A model generated the notes under the pieces. That model was not told where the DNA came from and ran no database searches. It was given only the letters and a program-made list of their open reading frames with translations. This document shows, in pieces, positions 26,773 to 34,937 of a stretch of DNA of 64,000 nucleotides. The DNA lies in NCBI RefSeq assembly GCF_000761245.1, contig NZ_AWOR01000001.1, positions 1-64,000 of the forward strand. Reading direction: 5' to 3'. Source of the stretch: Comamonas testosteroni (GTDB lineage Bacteria > Pseudomonadota > Gammaproteobacteria > Burkholderiales > Burkholderiaceae_C). The stretch's first letter is position 1, and the number at the start of each line of letters is the position of its first letter. Both the position numbers and the translations under genes were made by a program.

Positions 26773-27534
26773 ATGAACACCATGGATATCTGGCAAACCA
26801 TCATCGACTGGCTGCACCGCATCGGCCTGCATATCGACCCCGAAACGGCCAGGGCCGTGGGCGATGCTGCTGGCCAGGTCACAGATGTGGCCGCCAGGGC
26901 CGGGCAAGCCGTGGGGCAGATGGACATGGCCTCGATGCTTGCGCTGGCCGCGGCTCTGGGCTGGGCCAGCGGCTTTCGCCTCTATGCCGTGGTGTTTGTC
27001 GTGGGCCTGCTGGGTGCAAGTGGTCTGATGCCGCTGCCCGGCGGTCTGCATGTGCTGCAGCATCCCATGGTGCTGGTCATCAGCGGCGGTCTGCTGTTCG
27101 TGGAGTTCTTTGCCGACAAGATTCCCGTGGTCGATTCGGTCTGGGACCTGTTCCAGAGCGTGCTGCGCATTCCCGCCGGGGCGGCGCTGGCGGCCTCGGT
27201 CTTTGCTGCCGACAGCACCACCATGGCCATGGCTGCCGCCTTGATGGGCGGAACGCTGGCCGCGACCAGCCAGGCGGCCAAGACCACGACGCGTGCCCTC
27301 ATCAACACCTCGCCCGAACCGTTCTCCAACGTGGGAGCCAGTCTGGCGGAAGACACGGTGTCGCTGGGCGCCATCTGGCTGGCGTTGACCAACCCGCTGG
27401 TGTTTGCCGCCGTGCTGCTGGTCGTGGTGATTGCGATGTGGCTGGTGATCTGGGCGCTTTGGCGCTTTCTCAAGGCGATTTTTCGACGCCTGCGCGGCAG
27501 TGGTGAAGCGCAGGAGCCATTGCAAAAAACATAG
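26773..27534 (+). CDS. DUF4126 membrane protein
   Basis: A 253-residue membrane protein of the DUF4126 family. Hydrophobic segments lie about residues 55-75, 77-90, 95-115, 140-165 and 200-235; LGWASGFRLYAVVFVVGLLG and VEFFADKIPVVDSVWD are family hallmarks. The N-terminal 50 residues form an amphipathic Ala/Gly-rich region, and the C-terminus is basic. Function unknown. It separates liuC from liuD. Its stop codon lies inside a short dispersed repeat. Confidence 0.82.
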   Translation: MNTMDIWQTIIDWLHRIGLHIDPETARAVGDAAGQVTDVAARAGQAVGQMDMASMLALAAALGWASGFRLYAVVFVVGLLGASGLMPLPGGLHVLQHPMVLVISGGLLFVEFFADKIPVVDSVWDLFQSVLRIPAGAALAASVFAADSTTMAMAAALMGGTLAATSQAAKTTTRALINTSPEPFSNVGASLAEDTVSLGAIWLALTNPLVFAAVLLVVVIAMWLVIWALWRFLKAIFRRLRGSGEAQEPLQKT

Positions 27535-27565
27535 CTGCTTGCGTTTTATGGATATGCGCTGAGCG
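27523..27565 (+). repeat. Short dispersed repeat overlapping the DUF4126 stop
   Basis: An A-run followed by ATAGCTGCTTGCG, then ATGGATATGCGCT. It matches the copy at 34792-34830 (A-run, ATAGCT, four variable bases, CG, TT, ATGGATA). The TAG in ATAG is the stop codon of the DUF4126 gene. Confidence 0.6.
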
Positions 27566-27592
27566 GTGATTTGACCGATAACCGGAGACGAT

Positions 27593-29629
27593 ATGTTCAA
27601 GAAAATTCTGATTGCGAATCGAGGTGAAATCGCCTGCCGCGTAGCCGCCACCGCCCGTCGCATGGGTGTGAAGACCGTGGCTGTGTATTCCGATGCCGAT
27701 GCCCGGGCCAAGCATGTCGCGGCCTGCGACGAAGCCGTGCACATCGGCGGCAGTGCGCCCAAGGACAGCTATCTGCGCTGGGAGCGCATTCTCGAAGCCG
27801 CACAAGCCACGGGTGCCGAGGCCATCCACCCCGGCTACGGTTTTCTCTCCGAGAACGAGGACTTTGCCAATGCCTGCGCGGCGGCCGGCCTGGTCTTCAT
27901 CGGCCCGCCCGCCAGCGCGATTCGCGCCATGGGTCTCAAGGCCGAGTCCAAGCAACTGATGGAAAAGGCCGGCGTGCCGCTGGTGCCCGGCTATCACGGT
28001 CACGACCAGAACCCCGAGCTGCTGCAACGCGAGGCCGACCGCATCGGCTATCCCGTGCTCATCAAGGCCAGTGCGGGCGGTGGTGGCAAGGGCATGCGTC
28101 TGGTGGAAAAGAGCGAGGACTTTGCGGCCTCGCTGGAGTCCTGCAAGCGCGAGGCCATCAACAGCTTCGGCAACGATGCCGTGCTGATCGAGAAATACGT
28201 GCTGCGTCCGCGCCATATCGAGATTCAGGTGTTTGGCGATACACAGGGCAACTGCGTCTATCTGTTCGAGCGCGACTGCTCGGTGCAGCGCCGCCACCAG
28301 AAGGTGCTCGAGGAAGCGCCGGCGCCGGGCATGACTGCCGCGCTGCGCCAGAAGATGGGCGAGGCCGCCGTGGCCGCCGCCAAGGCCGTGAACTATGTGG
28401 GCGCGGGCACGGTGGAGTTCATCGTCGAGCAGCCCGGCGGCTACGACCAGCCCGAAGCCATGAAGTTCTACTTCATGGAAATGAACACCCGGCTGCAGGT
28501 GGAGCACCCCGTGACCGAAGCCATCACCGGCGAGGATCTGGTGCGGTGGCAACTGCTGGTGGCTTCGGGGCAGCCTTTGCCCAAGGCACAGTCGGAGCTT
28601 CGTATCCAGGGTCATGCGATCGAAGCGCGCATCTGCGCAGAGAACCCCGAGAACAACTTCCTGCCCGCCACCGGTCATCTGGCCGTCTATCGCAAGCCCG
28701 AATGCAGCAGCTTCGAGATCAGCGATGTGCGCGTGGACGACGGCGTACGCGAGGGCGATGCGATCAGCCCCTTCTACGACTCCATGATCGCCAAGCTCAT
28801 CGTCCATGGCGAGGACCGTGCCCAGGCGCTGGCGCGTCTGGACGCGGCGCTGGCCCAGACCCATATCGTGGGCCTGACGACCAATGTGCAGTTTCTGCGC
28901 CAGGTGGTGAAGAGCCAGGCTTTCTCCAACGCCCTGCTCGATACCGCGCTGATCGAGCGCGAGCGCGAGGCCTTGTTCGGCAAGGATTTCGTGGGCCGCG
29001 ACCTGGCCGTCGCCGCTGCCATGGCCTGGCAGTTGCAGGGCGAGCAGGCAGGCCAGGGCGCCGACCCCTTCAGCCGCCGCGACGGCTGGCGCATGTCGGG
29101 CCGCTACGTGCGCTCCTTCGGCTTTGCCTACCGCGGCGAGGACTTCACGGCCGGCCTGGCCTATGGTCGCGGCACGCAGGCGCCCCAGACCTATCAGCTC
29201 GGCATTGGCGAGGGCGAGAGTCGCAGCGATGCTGCGCTGCAGTGGCGCGCACTGGCCGACGGCCGGCTGGAGCTGGGCCTGGACGGCAAGCGCACGGTGG
29301 TCGTGGTCCATGCCCAGGGCGACCAGCTGTCCATCTTCACGGAGGCGGGCAGCACCCAGATCACTGTGGTCGACCAACTGACCCATGCGGGCGATACCGG
29401 CCATGAAGGCGGCCGCCTGACGGCGCCCATGCCCGGCAAGGTGGTGTCTTTCACCGTCAAGGCCGGCGACAAGGTCAGCAAGGGCCAGCCGCTGGCGGTG
29501 ATGGAAGCCATGAAGATGGAGCACACGATTGCCGCCCCCGGCGATGGCGTGGTGCTGGAGCTGCTGTATGTGCCCGGCGACCAGGTCAGCGAAGGCGCGG
29601 AGCTGCTGCGCATCGAGGTGGCCGCCTGA
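27593..29629 (+). CDS. liuD: Methylcrotonyl-CoA carboxylase, biotin-carrying (alpha) subunit
   Basis: 678 residues. Biotin carboxylase domain (about 1-450): KILIANRGEIACR, IHPGYGFLSEN, the ATP-grasp loop KASAGGGGKGMR, FMEMNTRLQVEHPVTE. A variable linker domain follows, and the C-terminal biotinyl domain has Lys641 in VMEAMKMEH. With LiuB it carboxylates 3-methylcrotonyl-CoA. Length and the GRLTAPMPGKV start of the biotinyl domain are as in other MCC alpha subunits. Propionyl-CoA carboxylase alpha is the alternative, made unlikely by the neighbours. CGGAGACGAT precedes the ATG. Confidence 0.95.
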   Translation: MFKKILIANRGEIACRVAATARRMGVKTVAVYSDADARAKHVAACDEAVHIGGSAPKDSYLRWERILEAAQATGAEAIHPGYGFLSENEDFANACAAAGLVFIGPPASAIRAMGLKAESKQLMEKAGVPLVPGYHGHDQNPELLQREADRIGYPVLIKASAGGGGKGMRLVEKSEDFAASLESCKREAINSFGNDAVLIEKYVLRPRHIEIQVFGDTQGNCVYLFERDCSVQRRHQKVLEEAPAPGMTAALRQKMGEAAVAAAKAVNYVGAGTVEFIVEQPGGYDQPEAMKFYFMEMNTRLQVEHPVTEAITGEDLVRWQLLVASGQPLPKAQSELRIQGHAIEARICAENPENNFLPATGHLAVYRKPECSSFEISDVRVDDGVREGDAISPFYDSMIAKLIVHGEDRAQALARLDAALAQTHIVGLTTNVQFLRQVVKSQAFSNALLDTALIEREREALFGKDFVGRDLAVAAAMAWQLQGEQAGQGADPFSRRDGWRMSGRYVRSFGFAYRGEDFTAGLAYGRGTQAPQTYQLGIGEGESRSDAALQWRALADGRLELGLDGKRTVVVVHAQGDQLSIFTEAGSTQITVVDQLTHAGDTGHEGGRLTAPMPGKVVSFTVKAGDKVSKGQPLAVMEAMKMEHTIAAPGDGVVLELLYVPGDQVSEGAELLRIEVAA

Positions 29630-29654
29630 TCCGGCCAGGGTTGAACTGTTTAAC

Positions 29655-29752
29655 AAAAAGAGCGGCTTGCGCTGGAGCATCCATGAATTCAGTCACTTTC
29701 AATGATGAAATCAAGACAGGTACAGCGCAAGAAGCTTCTTTTTTGATAGCAG
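29655..29752. repeat. Inverted pair of short dispersed repeats
   Basis: The left arm at 29655-29674 (AAAAAGAGCGGCTTGCGCTG) and the right arm at 29721-29752 on the minus strand (CTGCTATCAA..., AGAAGCTTCTTGCGCTG) face each other about 50 bases apart. They can pair over most of 20 bases. The right copy matches a sequence inside the uvrA gene (51932-51964). The pair lies between liuD and the reductase gene and could form a long hairpin in RNA. Confidence 0.6.
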
Positions 29753-29807
29753 TCCATTGGCCATCCGCGTCTGCAGCAGGTATGGCAAAGCGTTAGGCTT
29801 GGCATCC

Positions 29808-30731
29808 ATGAAAGTCTTATTTTGCTGTGACGATACGCGGCCGGAGCCCTGGCTCAAAGGTTTGCATGACGCGCTGCCGGGCGCGGAGATTGCCATCTGG
29901 GAGCCGGGCGCGCCCCAGGCCGACTATGCACTGGTCTGGGCACCGCCCCAGCAGTTCCTCGACGAGCAGGCGGCCGGCCTGAAGGCCATGTTCAACATCG
30001 GCGCGGGCGTGGATGCGCTGCTGCCGCTGCGCATTCCCGCCGCGCTGCCCGTCTACCGCCTCGAAGATGCGGGCATGGCCGTGCAGATGGCCGAGTATGT
30101 GGCCCAGGCCGTGATCCGCTTCTTCCGCGGCCTCGATCAGTACGAGGCCGATATGGAGCGGGGCCTGTGGCAGCACCAGCGCAACCCCAGGCGTGTGGAC
30201 TATCCCGTGGGCGTGATGGGCCTTGGCAAGATGGGCGAGCGCGTGGCCAGGGCGCTGACGGTGTTCGATTTCAAGGTCAATGGCTGGAGCCGCTCGCCGC
30301 GCGAGCTGCAGGGCGTCCAGTGCTTCAGCGGCATGGACAGCCTGGACCGCTTTCTGTCCGAGACACGCATTCTGGTCAACCTGCTGCCCCTGCACGACGA
30401 GACCCGCGACATCATCAACGCCCGCACGCTGGCGCTGCTGCAGCCCGGGGCCTATGTGATCAATGTGGGGCGCGGCGGCCATGTGGTCGATGCCGACCTG
30501 ATTGCGCAGATCGAGTCCGGCCATGTCAGCGGTGCCATGCTGGACGTGTTCCGCGAGGAGCCGCTGCCCGAGAATCATCCGTTCTGGAAGCAATCCAGAA
30601 TCATCCTCACCCCCCATACCTCGGCCCGCACGCTGGCAGCGGACAGCATTGCCCAGATCGTGGGCAAGGTCGCCGCCATGAGCCGGGGCGAGCCCGTCAC
30701 AGGTCGAGTCGATCTGAGAAAAGGGTATTAA
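29808..30731 (+). CDS. Glyoxylate/hydroxypyruvate reductase A-type dehydrogenase
   Basis: A 307-residue D-2-hydroxyacid dehydrogenase of the GhrA type. The nucleotide-binding motif is VMGLGKMGERVA; catalytic residues lie in VINVGRGGHVVDADL (arginine), DVFREEPLPENHPFW (glutamate) and LTPHTSA (histidine). GhrA enzymes reduce glyoxylate and hydroxypyruvate with NADPH. The start MKVLFCCDD at 29808 is chosen over an upstream in-frame ATG at 29757. It is not an obvious leucine-pathway gene, although glyoxylate handling fits with AceK upstream. Confidence 0.87.
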   Translation: MKVLFCCDDTRPEPWLKGLHDALPGAEIAIWEPGAPQADYALVWAPPQQFLDEQAAGLKAMFNIGAGVDALLPLRIPAALPVYRLEDAGMAVQMAEYVAQAVIRFFRGLDQYEADMERGLWQHQRNPRRVDYPVGVMGLGKMGERVARALTVFDFKVNGWSRSPRELQGVQCFSGMDSLDRFLSETRILVNLLPLHDETRDIINARTLALLQPGAYVINVGRGGHVVDADLIAQIESGHVSGAMLDVFREEPLPENHPFWKQSRIILTPHTSARTLAADSIAQIVGKVAAMSRGEPVTGRVDLRKGY

Positions 30732-30829
30732 CCCCCTGAGCCGTTGCGCCTAGGCGGCTGCGCGGCTTCCCCCTTTCTCTGCGGAAGGGGGACGACGCCA
30801 ACGCTGCGGGGCGGCCCTTGCGACGGGGG
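30732..30829 (+). repeat. Comamonadaceae-type GC-rich intergenic repeat, copy C
   Basis: It starts one base after the reductase stop with CCCCCTGAGCCGTTGCGCC, continues GGCTGCGCGGCTTCCCCCTT and GGGGGACGACGCC and ends GGGGCGGCCCTTGCGACGG. It has the same block order as copies A and B and lies 40 bases ahead of liuE. Confidence 0.75.
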
Positions 30830-30870
30830 ATTGTTCAGTGGTTCAGGTAATGAAGCGATAGGAGAACGAA

Positions 30871-31779
30871 ATGAAATACCCCGCACGCGTCAAGATCATC
30901 GATGTGGGCCCGCGCGACGGCCTGCAGAACGAAAAGCAGCCTGTGCCTGCCGCCATCAAGATCGAGCTGGTGCAGCGCCTGCAGGACGCAGGCCTCAAGG
31001 AGATCGAGGTCACCAGCTATGTGTCGCCCAAATGGGTGCCGCAGATGGCGGACAACGCCGAAGTCATGGCAGGCATAGCGCGCAGAGCCGGGGTGCTGTA
31101 TTCGGTGCTCACACCAAATCTCAAGGGCTTCGAGGCCGCGCTGGCCGGCAAGCCCGACGAGATCGTGGTGTTCGGTGCGGCCAGCGAGGCCTTCAGCCAG
31201 CGCAACATCAACTGCTCGATTGCCGAGAGCATCGAGCGCTTTGCGCCCGTGGTGCAGGCGGCCCTTCAGGCCGGCATTGCCGTGCGCGGCGCCATGAGCT
31301 GCACCGTGGGCTGCCCCTACGAGGGCGAGATCGCGCCCGAGAAGGTGGGCTATCTGGCCGGGCTCATGAAGAGCATCGGCGTGCAGCGCGTGGACGTGGC
31401 CGACACCATCGGCGTGGGCACGCCCGTCAAGGTGCAAAAGGCGCTGGAGGCCACGCTGGCGCACTTCGATCTCGACCGGGTGTCCGGCCATTTCCACGAT
31501 ACCTATGGCCAGGCCCTGAGCAACACGCTGGCGGCGCTGGATCTGGGGGTCTGGAACTTCCAGTCCTCGGTCGCTGGCCTTGGCGGCTGTCCCTATGCCA
31601 AGGGCGCCACGGGCAATGTGGCCACCGAAGACGTGGTCTATCTGCTGCAGGGCATGGGCATAGAGACCGGCATCGACCTCGACAAGCTGATCGATGCGGG
31701 CCAGTTCATCAGCGAGCATCTGGGCCGCCCCACGCAGTCGCGCGTGGCCAAGGCCTTGCTGACCAAGCGCGCGGGTTGA
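30871..31779 (+). CDS. liuE: Hydroxymethylglutaryl-CoA lyase
   Basis: A 302-residue TIM-barrel lyase that splits HMG-CoA into acetyl-CoA and acetoacetate, the end of leucine breakdown. DVGPRDGLQNE is the metal/substrate motif at the N-terminus, GHFHDTYGQ holds the metal histidines, and the signature loop SVAGLGGCPYAKGATGN carries the catalytic cysteine. Length and motifs are typical of the bacterial MvaB/LiuE type. AGGAGAACGAA precedes the ATG. Confidence 0.95.
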   Translation: MKYPARVKIIDVGPRDGLQNEKQPVPAAIKIELVQRLQDAGLKEIEVTSYVSPKWVPQMADNAEVMAGIARRAGVLYSVLTPNLKGFEAALAGKPDEIVVFGAASEAFSQRNINCSIAESIERFAPVVQAALQAGIAVRGAMSCTVGCPYEGEIAPEKVGYLAGLMKSIGVQRVDVADTIGVGTPVKVQKALEATLAHFDLDRVSGHFHDTYGQALSNTLAALDLGVWNFQSSVAGLGGCPYAKGATGNVATEDVVYLLQGMGIETGIDLDKLIDAGQFISEHLGRPTQSRVAKALLTKRAG

Positions 31780-31826
31780 GGCCAAGTCCGGCCCGGGCAG
31801 GCATGGGCGTTGTTACCATCGCCGCC

Positions 31827-32369
31827 ATGCAAGCAAGATCACGTTTTTCGCTGACCCTTTGTCTGGCGGCAGCTGCCCTGCTGGGCGGCTGCGCCGGCAT
31901 GGATGCCCAGGAGTGCAGGGACACGGACTGGGCCTATCTGGGGCAGCTCGATGCCATGGACGGCCGGCTGGACCTGTCCACCCGCGCCAGACGCCACTTC
32001 AAGGCCTGCAAGGACCAGGGCGTACAGATGGATGCGCGGGCCTATCAGCAGGGCTGGCTGCGCGGCCTGCAGGATTTCTGCACTCCCGACAGCGGCAAGA
32101 CCTATGCGGAAGCCGGCCGCAAGTTCCAGCCGGGCTATTGCCCGGCGCCGCTGGAGGCCGCGTTTTTGCAAGGCTATGCGCCGGCGCGCGAGCGCTATCA
32201 GGACAGGCAGTCGGTGCTTGAGCTGGAGCGCCGCATCGATGCCAAGAAAAAAGAGCTGCGCGAGGCGCGTGACGCCAAGAACAGTGCCGGACATATCGCC
32301 TATGTCCAGAAAGACCTGCGTGATTTGCAGCTGGAGCTGGTGCAGCTCAGGCTCAAGCTGGCACAGTAG
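31827..32369 (+). CDS. DUF2799 lipoprotein
   Basis: A 180-residue lipoprotein. The signal peptide MQARSRFSLTLCLAAAALLG ends in the lipobox LGGC, with the modified cysteine near residue 22. The mature part has the DUF2799 pattern: DTDWAYLGQLDAMDG, a repeated YxxG(W/Y)xxGLxxFC motif (YQQGWLRGLQDFC, FLQGYAPARERY) and a C-terminal coiled coil of about 45 residues. Function unknown. The ATG at 31827 gives a proper signal peptide; an in-frame ATG at 31803 would extend it by eight residues. Confidence 0.82.
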   Translation: MQARSRFSLTLCLAAAALLGGCAGMDAQECRDTDWAYLGQLDAMDGRLDLSTRARRHFKACKDQGVQMDARAYQQGWLRGLQDFCTPDSGKTYAEAGRKFQPGYCPAPLEAAFLQGYAPARERYQDRQSVLELERRIDAKKKELREARDAKNSAGHIAYVQKDLRDLQLELVQLRLKLAQ

Positions 32370-32379
32370 GGGCCGTGAC

Positions 32380-32397
32380 GCTGCCTGATGGCAGCGC
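32380..32397. other. Short perfect hairpin
   Basis: CGCTGCC / GGCAGCG around TGAT, ten bases after the lipoprotein stop, followed by CGATTTTC. The T-run is too short for a confident terminator; it may attenuate read-through into the YbaK-like gene. Confidence 0.4.
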
Positions 32398-32415
32398 GAT
32401 TTTCAGGAAAACATC

Positions 32416-32913
32416 ATGTGTGGGTCAGAACTTCATGCGCTGCCGGAAGGCGTGCAGCGCGTCAGCCGCTTTTTGCAGGATGCCGGTCATCCGCATGCGC
32501 CGCAGATGCTGGACGGCGCGGCGCGTACCGCCCAGGAGGCAGCCGATCAGCTCAGCATTCTGGTCGGGCAGGTGGCCAAGAGCGTCATCTTCAAGCGCAG
32601 GAGCGATGGCGCGGCCGTTCTGGTCGTGACCTCGGGCGACAAGCGTGTCGATGAAAAGAAAGTGACGCAGCTGGTGGGCAAGGTCGGCCGCGCCGACGCG
32701 GATTTCGTCAAGTCCAGCACCGGCTTCTCGATCGGCGGCGTCAGCCCCGTGGCCCATGCCACCAAGCTGGTGACCTTGATGGATGCCGAGCTGCAGCGCT
32801 TCGAGACCGTGTGGGCTGCGGCAGGCCATCCGCACGGCGTGTTTCCCGCATCGCCTGCGCAGCTGCAGGCGCTGACCGCCGCCCCCTGGTCGGATGTGGT
32901 GGAGCAGGCATGA
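32416..32913 (+). CDS. YbaK/ProX-type aminoacyl-tRNA deacylase-like protein
   Basis: A 165-residue single-domain protein of the YbaK/EbsC family, which hydrolyses mischarged aminoacyl-tRNAs. The key lysine lies in AKSVIFKRRSDG, followed by VVTSGDKRVDEKKV, and the glycine loop is FSIGGVSPVAHAT. Which amino acid it edits cannot be read from the sequence. The stop overlaps the next gene by four bases. Confidence 0.88.
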   Translation: MCGSELHALPEGVQRVSRFLQDAGHPHAPQMLDGAARTAQEAADQLSILVGQVAKSVIFKRRSDGAAVLVVTSGDKRVDEKKVTQLVGKVGRADADFVKSSTGFSIGGVSPVAHATKLVTLMDAELQRFETVWAAAGHPHGVFPASPAQLQALTAAPWSDVVEQA

Positions 32914-33191
32914 GTACCGAACTTCTTCAGGAACAGCAGGCTCAGCAGCTGGCGCAACTGGCCGCCAAGGCCGAGGTGGCCCTGGTCTGGGCCGAGGCCG
33001 ACCAGCCCGTGGCTTCGCCCTGCATCAACGTCTGCCGCATGACGCAGGACCGCAGCCATTGCCAGGGCTGCTTCAGAACCATTGACGAGATTCGTGCCTG
33101 GTCCAAGGGCGATGCCGAGCTGCGTCTGCAGATCTGGAGCCAGCTGCTGCAGCGCGCAGGTCTCGAGGACCCGCGCAAAGCCGAGATCTGA
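32910..33191 (+). CDS. DUF1289 small protein
   Basis: 93 residues. The core SPCINVCRMTQDRSHCQGCFRTIDEI in parts shows the four cysteines of DUF1289 (CxxxC and CxGC), probably a small zinc-binding domain. The N-terminal 40 residues are an Ala/Gln-rich helix. It starts inside the YbaK stop (ATGA) and is followed after 22 bases by the HCCA isomerase-like gene, so the three form one operon. Confidence 0.85.
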   Translation: MSTELLQEQQAQQLAQLAAKAEVALVWAEADQPVASPCINVCRMTQDRSHCQGCFRTIDEIRAWSKGDAELRLQIWSQLLQRAGLEDPRKAEI

Positions 33192-33213
33192 TCACCCTTT
33201 GAGGAGAGCCGAC

Positions 33214-33849
33214 ATGAAGCACATCACCTGTTATCTGGACTTTGTGTCGCCTTATGCATGGCTGGCGCTGGAGCAGATGCCCCAGGCGCTGCAGGGGCTC
33301 AGCTATCACGTGGACTACCGCCCGGTGCTGCTGGGTGCCTTGCTGCAAGGCAATGCCAACCCCGGACCGGCCGGTATTCCTGCCAAGCGCGCCTGGACCT
33401 ACCGCCATGTCACATGGCTTGGCCGGTCGCTGGGCATACCGCTGCAGATGCCGGCCCGGCACCCGTTCAAGCCGTTGCCGCTGCTGCGGCTGGCGCTGGC
33501 CCATGGGCGCGACGGCAGCATCAACCGCTTTGTGGCGCAGGCGGTGATGCAGCATGTCTGGCAGGGCGGCCATGAGGCCAATGATGCGCAGCGCCTGCAG
33601 GAGCTGCGCGAGCAGCTGAAGGAGCAGCTGCGCCATGAGGAGGACGGTGCCGAGGTCAAGCAATGGCTGCGCAGCAATACGGAGCAGGCGCAGCAGGCCG
33701 GCGTATTCGGCGTGCCGGCCTGGGTAGTGGACGGCCATGTATTTTGGGGCCTGGACGGCCTGCCCATGCTGCAGGCCTATCTGCGTGGCGATGAGTGGTT
33801 TGCGCAGCAGTGGGAGGCCGCGGCCGGCGTGTCCTGGGGACTGGAGTAG
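33214..33849 (+). CDS. 2-hydroxychromene-2-carboxylate isomerase-like (DsbA/GST-kappa fold)
   Basis: A 211-residue thioredoxin-like protein of the HCCA isomerase/GST-kappa group. The N-terminal YLDFVSPYAWLA carries the catalytic serine in place of DsbA's CxxC, and the C-terminal GVFGVPAWVVDGHVFWGLD is the glutathione-site motif. True HCCA isomerases act in naphthalene breakdown, but no other naphthalene gene is nearby, so the substrate is open. GAGGAGAGCC precedes the ATG. Confidence 0.87.
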   Translation: MKHITCYLDFVSPYAWLALEQMPQALQGLSYHVDYRPVLLGALLQGNANPGPAGIPAKRAWTYRHVTWLGRSLGIPLQMPARHPFKPLPLLRLALAHGRDGSINRFVAQAVMQHVWQGGHEANDAQRLQELREQLKEQLRHEEDGAEVKQWLRSNTEQAQQAGVFGVPAWVVDGHVFWGLDGLPMLQAYLRGDEWFAQQWEAAAGVSWGLE

Positions 33850-33995
33850 GGCGGCAGGTGTGGGGCCTGAGCCGGGATCGAGGCGCAGGACGGTGCCCTC
33901 TCTTTGGCATCGGCCATGGCGCCTAGGCGACGCCGGGCGTGGCGGGCCTTGCATAAGCTGGTGCGGTTTTTTATGGCCATCAAGGAGACCGCACC

Positions 33996-34769
33996 ATGGA
34001 TACCCAGCAGATGTTTTCGCTCAAGGGCCGCACGGCTCTTGTCACCGGTGGTTCGCGCGGTATCGGCCGCATGATCGCCGAAGGTTTTGTGCGCCAGGGC
34101 GCGCGCGTGTACATCTCGGCGCGCAAGGCCGAGGCCTGCGACCAGACGGCGCGCGAGCTGTCGGAGCTGGGCCACTGCGTTTCGCTGCCCGCCGACGTGT
34201 CCACCATGGACGGCGTGAAGCAGCTGGTCGATGCCTATGCGGCGCACGAAGACCAGCTGGGCATCCTCGTCAACAACGCGGGCGCGGCCTGGGGCGCGCC
34301 CTATGACGAATTTCCCGAAAGCGGCTGGGACAAGGTCGTGGACCTGAACATGAAGTCGCCCTTCTTCCTGACCCAGGCGCTCACGCCCATGCTGCGCAAG
34401 TCGGCCGCGGGCGCGCAGCTGGCCAAGGTCATCAACATTGCCTCCATCGACGGCGTCTCGGTCAACCCCTGGGAGACCTACTCCTACGCGGCCAGCAAGG
34501 CCGGCCTGATCCACCTGACCAAGCGCATGGCCCTGCGCCTGGCGCCCGAGCGCATCGTGGTCAGCGCCATCGCGCCCGGCCCGTTCGCCTCGGAGATGAA
34601 CAAGGACGCGCGCGACCATGCGGACGAGGCCGCAGGGCGCGTGCCCCTGGGCCGTATCGGCGAGCCCGAGGATATGGCCGGCGCCGCCATCTTCCTGGCC
34701 TCGCGCGCCGGCGACTATGTGGTGGGCTCCACCCTGGTCGTGGACGGCGGCTGTGCCTGGGCACGCTGA
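33996..34769 (+). CDS. SDR-family oxidoreductase (RhlG/FabG-like)
   Basis: A 257-residue classical SDR. VTGGSRGIGRMIAEGF binds the cofactor, NNAGAAWGAP and the catalytic SIDG...YSYAASKAGL (Ser, Tyr, Lys) follow, and the C-terminus ends with STLVVDGGCAWAR. It resembles RhlG and beta-ketoacyl reductases that use NADPH. The CAAGGAGACC ribosome site is strong. The preceding 146 bases contain no gene. It may act on a 3-oxoacyl substrate; context does not decide. Confidence 0.9.
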   Translation: MDTQQMFSLKGRTALVTGGSRGIGRMIAEGFVRQGARVYISARKAEACDQTARELSELGHCVSLPADVSTMDGVKQLVDAYAAHEDQLGILVNNAGAAWGAPYDEFPESGWDKVVDLNMKSPFFLTQALTPMLRKSAAGAQLAKVINIASIDGVSVNPWETYSYAASKAGLIHLTKRMALRLAPERIVVSAIAPGPFASEMNKDARDHADEAAGRVPLGRIGEPEDMAGAAIFLASRAGDYVVGSTLVVDGGCAWAR

Positions 34770-34791
34770 GCTCGCCCGAGTGCATCCATTG

Positions 34792-34830
34792 CATAAAAAG
34801 ATAGCTTTTACCGCTTGATGGATAAGTAAC
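34792..34830 (+). repeat. Short dispersed repeat
   Basis: CATAAAAAGATAGCTTTTAC followed by CGCTTGATGGATAAG. It shares the A-run, ATAGCT, CG.TT and ATGGATA order with the copy at 27523-27565. It lies 20 bases after the SDR stop. Confidence 0.6.
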
Positions 34831-34912
34831 TCAGATACGAAAGTATCTGAATTCCAATTCCAATAAGCGAGACAAGCTATTGTTTTTGAATCTTCATTTC
34901 GACAGAAATGAA
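34831..34912. terminator. Cluster of three hairpins between convergent genes
   Basis: Three hairpins in 82 bases. First, TCAGATAC / GTATCTGA with a GAAA tetraloop (34831-34850). Second, CAATAAGC / GCTATTG, imperfect, followed by five T (34861-34887), a likely terminator for the SDR gene. Third, TTCATTTC / GAAATGAA around GACA (34893-34912), which can serve the leftward IclR gene. Only the middle one has a clear T-run. Confidence 0.55.
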
Positions 34913-34937
34913 TCCTTTCGGGGGCGGCTTCCTGCCC

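Noticed and set aside
30744..32369. A long plus-strand frame that would join the sequence opposite liuE to the DUF2799 lipoprotein
   Set aside because: The upstream part runs out of frame through the HMG-CoA lyase gene. Only the part from the ATG at 31827 has a signal peptide and a family match.
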